64,000 nucleotides of DNA from Zizania palustris. Lineage: Eukaryota; Streptophyta; Magnoliopsida; Poales; Poaceae. The DNA is taken from positions 12,230,594 through 12,294,593 of the forward strand of contig JAAALK010000082.1 in the NCBI GenBank assembly GCA_019279435.1, written 5' to 3'. The position numbers and the translations under genes are program-made. The notes beneath the pieces are model-generated. The model saw nothing but the letters and a program-made list of their open reading frames with translations. It did not search any database and had not been told where the DNA came from. Of this stretch, positions 21,227 to 32,999 are shown piece after piece (within the stretch, counting starts at the first letter, position 1; each line of letters opens with the position of its first letter).

Positions 21227-24200
21227 TCAAGAAAAGTTCTCGTCCAGGCCAAGAAGGAACCGCGGGCCCCTTCGGTTAGAAGGGCCGGAAGTCGTGCTCG
21301 CCCCCCAACCGGACCTTTCCTTCCTCTTCCTGCGCTCCTCTTCCTTCTTCTGGGCGCGGAAAGTTCTCTGGTCCGCTTGGAGCTGAGCCCAGCTGCGCAG
21401 ACCGCCCTCCTCGGGGGGCGCTCCGCTCGAGTCAGCTTCCGTATCGGACCAATCAACCGGTTCAGAGGACGAGGACGGTGAGCGAGACCCTCTCTCTTCT
21501 TCCTTCACATGCTTCAGAACCCCCTGAAGGACGTCGGAGTCCACACGCCCGTCACTGCCGCGGGGAAGAACGAAGCGCGCGGGCCGGTTTGCCCGCACAG
21601 CTTCGAGGATGGCCAAGCGATGCCAAAGGGCGTCGTCCGGTTCAAGTACCTCGACATCAAGATCGCGACCGCAAACACCCTGAGTAAGTCCCGGAAAAAT
21701 AGTCTTTATTAATACAACTGAGTTCCCTAAGCTATTACAGGGTAAGGCTGGGACCAATCCCTAGAGCTACACCTGCGGGTCCGGCAAGCGGGCCGAGGTT
21801 GAAGGATTCGAAGGGGCTGGAGGGCCGCGCGCACGGAGTGCCTCCTCCAGCCAAGCCTGGATCGCCGCAGGGCCTTCGGTCTGCCAGATCGCCTTGAGCG
21901 CCCTCCAAGATTGGGTCAGGGCGGGGCTTGGCGTCCGAAGGTGGTCCCCCACGAAGGCGACCGGGTGCGGGCTCAAAGGCGAAGGAAGCGGAAGCCCGGA
22001 CGCCTCGAGGTGCCGGAGGATTCCGTACGCGGCCACCCGAGCGGACACCTCACCGTACTGCGCCATGGCAAGGTGTATTTGCCGGACGGCAGAGCGGACA
22101 AACTTCACCCGGCGGACCAGGGGCTCCCGGGCGACGTCGAACGTGCCGCAGCCAGTGCCGTAGCGCGCTAGCATCTTCCGCAAGGATTCGGCGGCCTCGG
22201 CCGCCGTCTTCCCGGCTTCGGCGAGCTCCTCGGCGGCCTTCCCGTTCCGCGCGTTGAGGCCCGCCTCGTCCTCCTCCAAGTGAGTCACCCGGGCTCCGAG
22301 GGCTTCGACCTTGCTTTCCGCCTCTGAGGCCCGAGCTTGGAGTCGGGAAACCTCTCCTTCGAGCCGATCCGCCTCCGAGGCCCGGGCCCGGAGCACCTCC
22401 GCCTCGGCGGCTCGGGTTCGGAGGGCGCCGACCTCCGCTTCCAGCTCGTCGACGCGGGCGGCCCGGGCCCGGAGCCCCTCCAGCTCCGCGATGCAGGCCC
22501 TGAGCGAGTCCGCCTCCGCTGCTCGGGCCTCCAGCGCCGCAACCCTCGACGCCTGGGATCGGAGGGCCTCGGCCTCTGACGAGCACTCGCGGGCCAACCT
22601 CTCCGCGGCAGCCACCCGGGACGCGAGCCCTGCGGCATATGCCTCATGCTGCTGGCGTTCGGAGAGCAGAGCGGACATCTGTCCCTGCGCTAGCGCCACC
22701 ACCTGCATGCGGAAAAGTGGTCAGAAGAGCCGCAACGAGGGCGTCAAGTGTGTTCAAGGAAAGTACCTGGCCCGCAGCCGTCTCGATGGCCCTTCCGAGG
22801 TCCAAGCCATCCGATAGTCCCAGCTCGCCTATCACCGGGGCCTCGCGCAGCCGTAGGTAGTAGTCGTGAACTGGGGCCACTCTCAAAGCGAAGTCCTCAC
22901 CATCCAGCAGGAAGGGGCGCAGAAGTGGCACGGAGCCGCGCGCGGTTCGTAGGTCGGTGGGGGGTCGATGCCGGACTCCGACGTCCCCGGCGGGCTCCTG
23001 AGGGGCCCTCTCGGCGCTCCTGGACTCCGCCTCATCCTGCGGACCCGAGCCTCCCCTCGCGGCGACAGGGGCTCCGGACCTCGCGTCCGGAGCATCTGCC
23101 GGGTAGCGGCCGACTGGCTCCGCGCCTCCGGCCGAGGTACCTGCACGAGCGAACGGGAGTTAAATACAGAAAAGCTCCTTGCGCACGAAGGGGCATGACG
23201 AGTTACCGTACCTGCGCCCGCAGTATCGTCGACGCGGTCTGGAGGCTGGAGATGGCCCGACGGGCTTGGGCGGAAAAAGAGGTTATCGATGGAGTTCGGC
23301 GGAGAGCTCGCCACCGCCGCAGCAAGCTCCGCCTCCTTGTCGGCGCTCCCTTCAACGGCGCCGAGTGGGTCAGCTAGGCCCCCGCGGCCCAAGCTGTCCG
23401 TGGCCCTGCTCTCAAGGGAGCCCGCGGAGCCCCCCGCCGAAACAGGTATCGGCGAAGAGGCGGTCCTCGGGCGGGGCGTCGCTTCGACAGCGCGAAGCTC
23501 TTGATCGGCGCCCGGTGCGGGCTCCGTTGGGTTCGGGCGAAGGGGAACATCCTCGCGCCCCCCGGTACTCAGCCGGACCGGCAGAGCCGGAGCCAGAATC
23601 TCCGGAGGGTCTCCTGACTCCGACTGGATTCCTTCGCTGGAGCCCCCTCCCTCCGAACGGGAAGCCGAGGAAGGTCCCGGCGACGTGCGCTTCGGCCCCC
23701 TCACGATCTTCTTCTTCTTCGAGCGGCCCGGAGAAAGGCAGCCGTCCGCATCACCCGCTTTCCTCTTCGAGACGTCCCGGAGGATCTCGCCCTCCGGGAG
23801 AGGCGGGGGCGTGAGCTCGAGCGCCCCCCACACTCTGTTGGAGCGTTCCCAGGAGCCCACCAGCTCTAGCCGGCGGGCCCGCTCGGCCGCGGTGGGAACC
23901 CCCAGGATCCTCTCCGCCAAGCGGGCGATCTCTTCGGGTGTCCGAGCGACGAGCGATCCTGCATCTTTTCGTCAGGGCCGGGGTACCCCTCGAGCACGCA
24001 AAAGCAAGGCTGAAGGCAAAAGAGAGCTGATACTTACCAAGCTGGCGAGAGAGCTCCGTCGGCACCGACGCGTCTCGACTGCTCCGGAGCAAGGCAGGCC
24101 ACTCCTCCTTCAGCGGGGGGATCTCGAGGGCTACGAACTCCTCCGCCAAGTCCCGCATGCTCATCCGGCGAGCGACGATCTGGAGAAGCTGTACCCTCGC

Positions 24201-24920
24201 CGAGATGGCCCCAGAGTTGGCTTCGACGCGCGCCTCTCTCCGGAACCAGATGTGGCGCGGTATTCCGGCCAGGCCGGAGGTGAGCCCTATGCGAACGTAG
24301 AACCACCGGCTCACCCACTTCTAGTACCACCTTTCGTTGGTGGCCTTCGTCGGGAAGGAGTCTGCGTACCTCCTCCGGAGTTGGAAGTTGATGCTCCCAA
24401 AAGCTAGCACCCGGCCGTCCTTCTTCTTCGGTTGGCAGAGGGCTTCGTGCATCTCCGCGAAGACCTCTGCTCTCCCTTCGCAGCCTTCGGCGCGCATGGC
24501 CCACTCGAAGATGGCGAGGCGGGCCACGGCATTGGGAGACAGCTGCGGGAGTTCCAGATGAAATGCCTCCAGAACCCCAGCAAGAAGCTCTGAGGCAGGG
24601 AACCCCAGGCCTGCGTCGAAGAAGGCTTCAAAGACGACGACCTCGCCTTCCCGCGGCCACGAGGCCGTCTCCCGCCCCGGCCTCCTCGCCGGCGTCTCTG
24701 GACCAAGGCGGTTCCTGGTCGCCTGCTCGATCGAAGTCTCAGTGCACGCAGACGCCCCGAGCTCCAGGGTCTGCTCTCGGAATCGCTCGGAAGCGGGGCA
24801 GAGCTCGCGCGCGCCGCGCGCCTCTGGCGTGTCGGTCGCCGCCGCTGCCGCCGCCGCCGCCATCTGGCGTTGCAGGAAACGCGGGTCCATCGCCATTGCA
24901 GGGACTGGGTTCCTCGACAT
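21227..24920 (-). pseudogene. Gypsy2 antisense gene with 'gypsy-type putative transposase' domain
   Basis: Five exons on the strand opposite to gag-pol: 24920-24038, 23958-23212, 23140-22767, 22702-21773 and 21679-21227. All four introns are GT...AG (the first donor is GTAAGT) and phases match, giving 1,129 codons including the stop, with one internal TAG at 24323-24321. Residues about 90-230 ('VVVFEAFFDAGLGFPASELL', 'LQLRRRYADSFPTKATNERW' region) resemble the plant family named putative gypsy-type transposase (Pfam PF04195). Exon 2 has a basic nuclear-signal-like 'SKKKKIVRGPKR'. Exon 4 is a long Ala/Glu/Arg coiled coil, and exon 5 is acidic then basic, ending 'FLLGLDENFS'. A TATATAA box is at about 25039-25031, some 110 bp upstream. 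The exon 4 donor overlaps an apparent stop (GTGTAG). Comparable antisense genes are known in Grande elements; the function is unknown. Confidence 0.78.
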
Positions 24921-25029
24921 TCTTGGAGAACAGATGGAAGGAGTGCAGGGCTCAGGGGGCGAGTGAACAGTGGACCAAGCGGCTGGAGTTGGCACGTGCG
25001 GGTGAAGGAGGAGGAGGCCGTGAAGGGCG

Positions 25030-25040
25030 ATTATATATCT
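25030..25040 (-). promoter_or_regulatory. TATA box of the antisense gene
   Basis: On the minus strand AGATATATAA stands about 110 bp before the start codon at 24920, followed by a C/T-rich stretch that would make a normal plant 5' leader. It is not in an LTR, so it would be a promoter of the antisense gene's own. Confidence 0.55.
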
Positions 25041-25457
25041 TTTGGCAAGACCGGCGGTTCGACTCCCGTTTCGGTTAACGTGTGAACGTGGCGGTTCGCG
25101 CGGCGCCGCATTTAAAACCGGCTGGCGCATCGGGGCGCGGTGGCGACCTCCCGGTGACCCGCCTCTTCGGTGCCGCCGGCGCGCGTATTAATTGCTCTTG
25201 GCGGCGCTCGCCCGGCCCTTCGGGGTTGGTGCCCCCGGGGTCAAGATGCGTCGGCCTCCCGTCAGCTCGGTCAACTCCCCTCGGTGTATTGGAAACGGCC
25301 GAAAGCCCGAGGCGGGGCTCAATCCTCCGGCCTCTCGACTCCCTGTCTGAGTGTCCTTCGGCGCCCCGGTGGATGCGGCGCCCTAAAGCGAGGTACGCAC
25401 TCGTGTGAATTGGCAGGATTATCTTGTGCGCTACCACCCCCTCCTATTGCATGACTA

Positions 25458-25482
25458 CGAGCGGGAAGAAGCGAGGGGCTAC
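25458..25482 (+). promoter_or_regulatory. Gypsy2 polypurine tract
   Basis: GAGCGGGAAGAAGCGAGGGG immediately precedes the 3' LTR start at 25483, the expected site of plus-strand priming. Confidence 0.75.
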
Positions 25483-26183
25483 TGTTGGGGGAGATAATCC
25501 CTGGAGTCGACGGGGTGGGCCCCCGGCCGGAGGGCCCAGGCCTAATGACGAAGGCCGCCTTCCGGAGGAGCAAGGCCGGAGACCACCTTCCGGAGGAGCA
25601 AGGCCGGAGGTCACCTTCCGGAGGAGCAAGGCCGGAGGCCGCCTTCCGGAGGGGCAAGGCCGGAGGCCACCTTCCGGAGGAGCGAGGCCGGAGGCCACCT
25701 TCCGGTGGGAGGAAGCCGGAGGTCGCCCCTCGGCGTAGGACACGGGAGCTCGTCTTCCGGAGGCTGAAGGCCCGAGGCTCTCGGCCGATCCGGCAGAACG
25801 GACCCGAAGAGAGTCGTGGCGGGAAAAGGACTAGGTGGTCGTACGAAAGGACAGGATCGCGATCTTCTGAGCCATGTCGGGCGGCGGAGGAAGCACCCGA
25901 CACGGTTGATACGCTGTCAGAGTCGAATCTTCTTGTCTGTACTATGTATCTCTTTGTCTGTACTATGTATCTCTTTGTCTGTACTATGTATCGCCTATTT
26001 TGTCTGTACTACCAGTCAGGGTTGGTCGGGTGGCCGCTGGCAGCCCGGAGGCGCTTAGTCCTCTGGGCGGGGCGCCCTATAAATACCCCTCACTACAGTT
26101 GTAACAGGCAGGTTGATCAAGGCATTGAATACACTACTCTCATTTTCCACTAAAACCTGCTGGTTCGATCCGTCGTCCCAACA
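25483..26183 (+). repeat. Gypsy2 3' LTR
   Basis: Nearly identical to the 5' LTR, with the same 28-bp and 21-bp repeats and TATA box (26078-26085). It ends CCCAACA and is followed by the TSD copy TGGTT. Confidence 0.95.
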
Positions 26184-26502
26184 TGGTTGATTCTAGAGGA
26201 TCTTTGGTTTGGCAGATCTTACCCTTCGGTAAGGTTTTTCGGATTGATTTCTCTAGTTCTTTTGGACCTTCTTGCTATTTGATTGTTGGATCCTCCTCTG
26301 AGTTCGGTTAGTGGCATAGGAGGTTAGGCCATTTGAGTTTTGATCTGCTAGTCAGATTGAGCTCTATGGACCTTATCCGAGGATTGCCCAAGCTTACGAT
26401 GGAGAAGGATCTAGTTTGCCATCCCTGTCGTCGTGGGAAAATAGTTGCCGCTTCTCATGCACCTATGACTCAGGTGATGACCTCGTACCCAGGAGAGCTG
26501 TT
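26184..26502 (+). pseudogene. Copia1 GAG-pre-integrase segment
   Basis: The Copia1 frame resumes after Gypsy2 with 'SRGSLVWQILPFGKVFRIDF' and then the integrase zinc-binding motif: 'WHRRLGHLSF' supplies the two His and 'CHPCRRGK' the two Cys. A TAG interrupts just before 'WHRRLGH' (about 26310). It ends at 'YPGEL', where Copia2 inserted. The same text, read on the minus strand, is at 32878-32460 in Copia2. Confidence 0.85.
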
Positions 26503-28545
26503 TGTAGGACCGAAAGTAGCGACCAGAGGGGGGTGAATGGGCGCCTTAAAAATTCTTTCGAATCAATGGCCTACTCCCAACACCCAACGCTCCTCAAAAG
26601 ACTAAGCAGCAAAGCGTGAACAGATTGCCTAAGTCTAACAGTATCTAGCCTAGAAACAACCGGTGTAAAACAGAGAAACACCAATACAGTGCTAATGGGT
26701 AGATAAACAAAATATTAAAGACATGGCAGATCAAACTTCTCAGTAGAATAATTCAAGTACACAAGGAATGGGATGAGAAGTTACTGTTAAAAATCTGTCT
26801 CCTGTTCGGAACTTGGCGAAGCCTGCTTCGCTGTGTCGAAGCCTACTTTGCAGTGTCGAAGCCTGCTTCGGAGTCCCTTGTCGAAGTCTAGCGAAGGCTG
26901 TCGTGGAAGAGCCGAAGGTTTGTTGAGTCTAGCCTAGTTCAAGTGTGGCAGTGAGCGAAGTATGCTTCGAAACGAAGTATGATCGTATCGAAGCTTGCTT
27001 TGAACAGTATACTTCGAAGCCAAAGACTTCGATCAGAAAGCTTCGAACATAGTTCACAGAAAAGCTACCTTCGAGAAACAGGCGAAGCCAAACACACAAC
27101 AGCATGATGAAATCAAAGCCTACACTCTACATTCGAAGCTAGCTTGACCGAGGTATGACAACCGAAGTTGTGACCTCCGATCCGAGGGCTACCTTCGAAT
27201 GACAAGCTCTGAACTTACACATTGTGACCCTCGAAAGTGACAGTAAAAAGACCTCAGAGAAATACAATTAGAGCGAAGTCTACCAGAGAAACATACTTCG
27301 GGTCTACCTTCGAAGCCTGTTGAAGTATGCAAAGTTTAGGCAGAAGCGCACCTTCGCATAGACTGTCGAAGTATGCCAAGCTCACAGACACTAAGCACAA
27401 AACATACTTCGAAGCTAGATTCACAGTTCAAAAACGAAGTTGAATTTCTAGCTAAGCCCTCGAAGATGTCGGTTTGAAGCTTGCCTCATGGAGCTGAGGA
27501 ACTTCGAACAAAGAAGGGGGCTTCGCCAGAAACAGCCAGAAAAGTGACTTGGCCCTGTCAACTCGATCAAAAAGCTATGCAGGCAAAAGCAAAGCTAGAG
27601 TGCTAGTGTACTGTTGCTACAGGGAAGTAGTACTACTTGCAACCAGCAAGAACTAGTACTCCTCACGTGAAGAACAGAAGCAACAGAGAGAAGGCCATTC
27701 GCACCAGAGAAAAAAACACTTGTAGCCACGCAAAACGATGCAGTATAAAATATACACAATCACCGCACACAAGGAACACAGCACGCAGAGAAAAACAGAA
27801 TCAAAATGAATCTGAACTCATGATGAACAGGGGAATGATTCTGGCGGCGCGCAGGAGAATGAGCAGGGAGCAAAGAGAATAAAAGTGACCCAAATGATTA
27901 AAAAGTAAATTCTAGAATGGGTGACCTAACCCTAGGGATTGGGGCCCTATTTATAGGCTGCCCAATGACTAGGAATATTCCACAAGCCCCTTAGGATTTT
28001 TTATAGACGCTGAAATAAAAGGAAAAAGACTAGACTGCCCTTAGGATATTTTTACAGACTCGACTGACTGACTGTGGGCCTAGGGACAAAATAGTAAACT
28101 CCTATTTACAGATGACTTATCGGGAAGCTAAGCTTTCGTAGCGACTACGGCTTCTCTTCTGGACAGTCTGATACAAGATCAACGGTCGTCAGTTTTGCGC
28201 CAAAACTGACAAAGCCTCCACTGACTTTGCACCAGGTACCCGGATTGGGCCGGTCCGACTCCGCAGCTCTCTCAGCCTGGCAATCGCTCACCGCCCGTGT
28301 ACCTGAGTCAATCCTGGTCAACAGCCCAGTGGGTCTTCTGCTGCTCCTAGCCCAAGTACCCGGATTGGGCCAGCCCGACTTCACGGCCCCTCTGTCCAAC
28401 AGTCGCTCGCTGCCCGTGTACCTGAGTCACACGCGGCCCATGACGCAGCAGATCTCCTCTCTTCTTATGTCCTCTTTGACTATCGTTGACAATGACTCAT
28501 CACATCTGGAGCCATGAGGCCCACGCTATTCAGCATGGCTCCTCA
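26503..28545 (-). repeat. Copia2 3' LTR (2043 bp)
   Basis: In element orientation it starts TGAGGAGCCATG and ends GGTCCTACA. A TATA box (CCTATAAATAGG, minus strand) is at about 27946-27957. The U5 side is crowded with CGAAG, TTCGAAG and CGAAGCCTGCTTCG motifs. Confidence 0.93.
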
Positions 28546-28556
28546 ATCTCCCCCTT
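28546..28556 (-). promoter_or_regulatory. Copia2 polypurine tract
   Basis: AAGGGGGAGAT on the minus strand directly precedes the 3' LTR, the same tract as in Copia1 (39806-39816). Confidence 0.85.
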
Positions 28557-29880
28557 GATGAGTGCATTGTCAACACTTCACTTCTTCAGCTCTTCAGCAC
28601 CTGCGAGCAACTGTGCAAACACGAAAACAAAGCACAAGAAAACAAAGAAGAAGAAAAATAAAGTAAAAGTTTAACCCTAATGATCAAAAGCCAAACAAAA
28701 GCAAGAAGTGATCATTATGGTTAACCAAAATGTGAAAAGAGTGCGATCTTAGAAACATCAACAAGGATATCAAAAGAGTAAGGACAATCAGGACAAAAAC
28801 TCCCCCTTAAACTCTTATCCCAAAATTTCTCCCCCTTATTGACAAGTGAACTCATCAAGCACTCGAAAAAGACACAGACTCCCCCTGAAATGCAACTCCC
28901 CCTCAAAATATGCGATGAATGCAACTGAGGTGCAGGTGGAGTGAAGAAAGCATGCTTCTCAGATATGATTGACTGCAATTAAAACATCTAACAAGTATAG
29001 CAAAAGACATACTGTCTACGACACATGGCATGATCAATGCAACAGATGATATCTAAAGAAAGTCATTTGTACGCATTTTTTCAGTTTTTTGCAAACAAAA
29101 GCATCACCACATTTTCCAGTTAACAAGCAAAGTAAAGCACGAGATGCAGAAGCTAACTGATATCTACCAAGATAAGCATTGTTCAAAAACAAAGTGCTTC
29201 AGCAAACTTGTTATATTTTTAAAGTTCAGGCTTTTTCATTGTCCTTTGTCATTTTTGCCAAGGGTTATTTGCACGTCAAACCTTATGCTGACCGACCAAG
29301 TCAAGCCTAGGCCAGAACTGGACCATCAGAAGCTTAAGACTTTGGTCTTGGCATACATTACACTGTCCTAGTTCATACCAAAGTGCCATGGTAAGCAGTC
29401 CAGAACAATGCAACGCGACAAAACAAACCCACTTGGATCTTTTCAACTTAAGCATAAAAAGGCATGAATTTTTCATTTTTCTGAATTTTCATCATTTTTA
29501 TAGCACAGTTTCCATGTTAAAGCATAAAGATGTCCAAGTTGCATATCTGCATCTATGTGAAGAACTAGCTACAAGGCATGTAATAGATAGCAAAAGCACT
29601 CAGCCTACACATGCTAGTTACCAGAAGCAATGGTGATCATTTATCAAGTTGAAAGCGTAAAAGCCATGCATATGACAGATATCAGACATATCAAGCGAAC
29701 TGAAACAAAGCATGATCATTGACAAGTAATCAAAAGCATGTACCAGCTAGAATAAGTAAAGCAGTTCAATCATATAACAGAAGCAAGCTTAATAGTGTGA
29801 TATGTGAATATGTATGATATGAACACACACAAAAAGACTCAAGAAAAGAGTAAGAAAGAAGAAAACTGACGCAAAATATC
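28557..29880 (-). other. Copia2 3' noncoding region with extra polypurine-like tracts
   Basis: No coding region is supported in these 1.3 kb. On the minus strand there are several further AAGGGGGAG-like tracts (about 28800, 28833, 28880 and 28905) besides the one at the LTR. The rest is A/T-rich and without recognisable motifs. Confidence 0.7.
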
Positions 29881-31510
29881 CTAGAAAGGATACACAACAC
29901 CCAAATCCCCTCGTAAACGCTCAAAGGTGGACTGATCTAGGGGTTTGGTGAAAATGTCAGCCAACTGATGATGGGTATCAACATGAACAAGGTCAATGAC
30001 ACCTTTCTCATATTGATCCCATAGAAAATGAAAGCACACGCCAATGTGTTTGGTTTTTGAATGGAGACAAGGGTTTTTCCCTACACTAATAGCACTTGTG
30101 CTGTCGCAAAACAGAGGAACTCTGGTAGGAAAGAACAACCCAAAATCTTGCAGAGTGGAAATCATCCAAACCAACTGTGAGCAGCAGCTACATACTCAGC
30201 CTCAGTGGTCGAAAGAGCAACTCCAGATTGCTTTCGAGAAGACCAAGAGACAAGGGAAGAACCAAGAAACTGGCAAGTACCAGAAGTCGACTTGCGATCC
30301 AACCGGCACCCACCAAAGTCGGCGTCCGAAAACCCAGATAAATCAAGGGATGATGATGCTGAATAGAAAAGACCGATATCAGGCGCATAAGTGAGATACC
30401 TAAAGATGCGCTTGATAGCCTGTTGATGAGACGCACGTGGTGAAGACTGGAAACGCGCGCAAAGTCCCACGGCGAACTATATGTCCGGTCTTGTCGCCGT
30501 CAAGTACAGCAGCGAACCGATCATCCCTCAAAACTCCCTCTCGTTGACCTTAACGCCGCTCTCATCCTTGTCCAGACCCCTAGATGTGCCATCGGGGTCA
30601 TCTGCGGCTTCAATTCTCCACCAAAGTTAAATTTCTTAAGCATATCGCGAGTGTACTTACCTTGGTAGATGAAGGTGCCGTCCTTGGTTTGCTTGATCTG
30701 GAGCCCTAAGAAGTACTTGAGCTCACCCATGAGGCTCATCTCAAACTCACTGTGCATCTGCTCAGAAAACTTGGACACAAGAGAATCAGTAGTACTGCCA
30801 AAAATAATATCGTCCACGTAAATCTGAGCGACTAAGAAATCTGAAGCATCTCTGAGCAAGAAGAGAGTTTTATCAACAGAACCCATCACAAAGCCCTTCC
30901 CCAACAAAAATTGCTTTAACCGGCCATACCAAGCCCTGGGGGCTTGCTTCAACCCGTATAAAACTTTTTGTAATTTAAAAACATGTCGAGGAAACTTAGG
31001 GTTTTCAAAAATGGGGGGCTGCCTAACATAAACCTCCTCCTCTATGTACCCGTTTAGAAAAGCACTCTTGACTTCCATTTGAAAAAGCTTAAAACCTTTT
31101 GAAGTGGCAAAAGCTAAGAGAATGCGAATGGACTCAAGACGAGCAACAGGGGCGAAGGTTTCTTCAAAATCAATGCCCTCCTTTTGGCAAAAACCCTTGG
31201 CAACTAATCGAGCTTTGTTGCGCACCAGAACCCCATCTTCACCTTGTTTGTTCTTGAACACCCACTTGGTGCCTATGGGGTTGCATCCTGGTGGCGGCTC
31301 AACTAGTGTCCAAACCCGATTACAGACAAAATTCTCAAGCTCTTCTTGCATAGCGTTAATCCAATTAGAACCAGAAAGAGCATGAGAAACATCTCTGGGT
31401 TCAAAAGATGCAACAAAAGCAGATTCGACAAAAACAGCAAGAGAAGTACCATATGAACGCAGAGTTCTCTCAGTCAAATCACCGATGATGAGCTCTGAGG
31501 GATGGTCACG
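29881..31510 (-). pseudogene. Copia2 reverse transcriptase and RNase H
   Basis: RT runs from about 31477: 'GCNPIGTKWVFKNKQGEDG', 'EGIDFEETFAPVARLESIR', then the first catalytic motif 'FQMEVKSAFLNGYIEEEVY' and the YVDD site in 'IYVDDIIFGSTTD'. The Copia consensus and Copia1 have MDVKSAFLNG, so the catalytic Asp is Glu here. RNase H has 'GFSDADFGGCRLDRKSTSG' and 'TTEAEYVAAAH', then 'DSTSAISVGKNP' and 'HHQLADIFTKPL' after a frame shift near 30170, ending at 29881. Another break falls near 30530. Not functional. Confidence 0.9.
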
Positions 31511-31519
31511 CTGAAATGC

Positions 31520-32878
31520 TCAGGTTCCCTGGTGATCTGAAGTCACCTCACCGGAGTCAGCAGCTAGCACATCTGGACTCGACTGAGGGGGCTCGATCGA
31601 TGTGGAAGAAGTGATCAGAGGTCCGCCCTCGTCCTTAGTCAAAGTCTCAGAAGGTGTGGGCTCTGCAGGGGTTGCAGAAGGCCCACCCTCATCAGCAGCT
31701 GGAGTATCCTCATCTTCCTCGAAGATAGACTCTCCGAGCTCATCATCACCAAAAAGCTCAAAAGAAGGAGTCAAAGAAGGCAAGGACTCATGAAATGAAA
31801 ACTCACAAGTCTCGACAAGCAACTGGGATTCGAGGTTCCAAACACGGAAGCCTCGAGAATGCAAAGTGTAGCCAAGAAAAACTCCGTCCCAGCAACGAGA
31901 CTCAAACTTGTCCAAATGCCCTCCCTTCTTGAGCACAAAGCACTTGGAGCCAAACGCTCGCAAGTGGTTCACTTTGGGCTGTCCGCCAAACCGCAATTCA
32001 TATGAGGTCTTACCAAAGTAAGCTCTAAGAAAGATGCGGTTGGCCAGATAGCAAGCCGTGTTCATGGCTTCAGCCCAAAAACACCTAGGAGTCCTGTGCT
32101 CATCGAGCATCGTCCTGGCCATCTCGACTAGCGTGCGGTTCTTTCGTTCCACAAAACCGTTCTGTGGGGGAGTGTAAGGAGAAGAAAACTGATGGTCCAG
32201 ACCTTGATCACTACAGAAGCTGACGAACTGAGAGTTCTTTAACTCAGAGCCGTTGTCGGAGCAAATTGCTCGCATCCGACCATTGTTCTCATTTTTCAGC
32301 TTCAAAATCAGGTCATGAACAAACTAGAAAGTTTCATCCTTAGACTCCAAAAAGAAAACCCACGAAAATCGAGAAAAATCATCAACAATGACAAGCGCGT
32401 ACCACTTCCCACCGACTGAGCGTACCCGAGCTGGACCAACAGTGTCCAAATGTAAAAGCTCGCCCGGATACAAAGTCATTACCTGAGTCACAGGTGAGTG
32501 AGAAGTGGCAACCATTTTCCCATGACGATAGGGATGGCAAACTAGATCCTTTTCCATCTTAAGCTTGGGAAATCCTAGGATGAGGTCCATAGAGCTTAAC
32601 CTGACTAGCAGATCAAAACTCAAATGACCTAGCCTCCTATGCCACTTCTAGAGCTCAGAGGAAGATCTAGCAATCAAACAACGAGAAGGGCCAAAAGAAC
32701 TAGAGAAGTCAATTTGAAAAACTTTACCGAAAGGTAAGATCTGGCAAATCAAAGACCCTCTAGAATCAAACACAGAAGAATTGCCCTTCTTAAAACGTAC
32801 GTCCAAACCATCCTCAAGAAGTTGCGAAACAGAAATCAAGTTAAAATTCAAGTTTTTAACCAAGGCAACATTCTTCAA
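31520..32878 (-). pseudogene. Copia2 GAG-pre-integrase and integrase
   Basis: From 32878: 'NLNFNLISVSQLLEDGLDVR', then 'WHRRLGHLSF' and 'CHPYRHGK', where the second metal-binding Cys is Tyr. The integrase core has Asp in 'LHLDTVGPARVRS', Asp in 'AICSDNGSELKNS' and Glu in 'QNGFVERKNRTL', so the DDE triad is kept. A Ser/Pro/Glu-rich hinge leads to RT. Stops occur at about 32650 and 32322. The same order is seen in Copia1 at 37354-38290. Confidence 0.9.
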
Positions 32879-32999
32879 AGAGAAATGGTTTCAAATGGAA
32901 ATTGAGCCGATGCCACTTACTTTCCCTTGACCACTATTCCCGAAAGTGGTGTACTCTTTGGAGCTCGGGGGAGAGAGACTAGAGAACCATCTGCGATGT

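Larger units (their letters stand above)
14069..26183 (+). mobile_element. Gypsy2: full-length Tat-type Gypsy with antisense gene
   Basis: This 12,115-bp element has LTRs at 14069-14768 and 25483-26183, a perfect TSD TGGTT at 14064-14068 and 26184-26188, a primer-binding site at 14770, gag-protease, RT, RNase H and integrase in Gypsy order, and no chromodomain. By eye the LTRs differ at about five positions plus one indel in 700 bp. With the commonly used grass rate of 1.3e-8 per site per year that is roughly 0.3 million years. Between pol and the 3' LTR lie a 36-bp tandem array and a five-exon antisense gene, a layout like that described for Grande-type elements. The GC-rich coding regions contrast with the surrounding Copia sequence. 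Confidence 0.95.
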
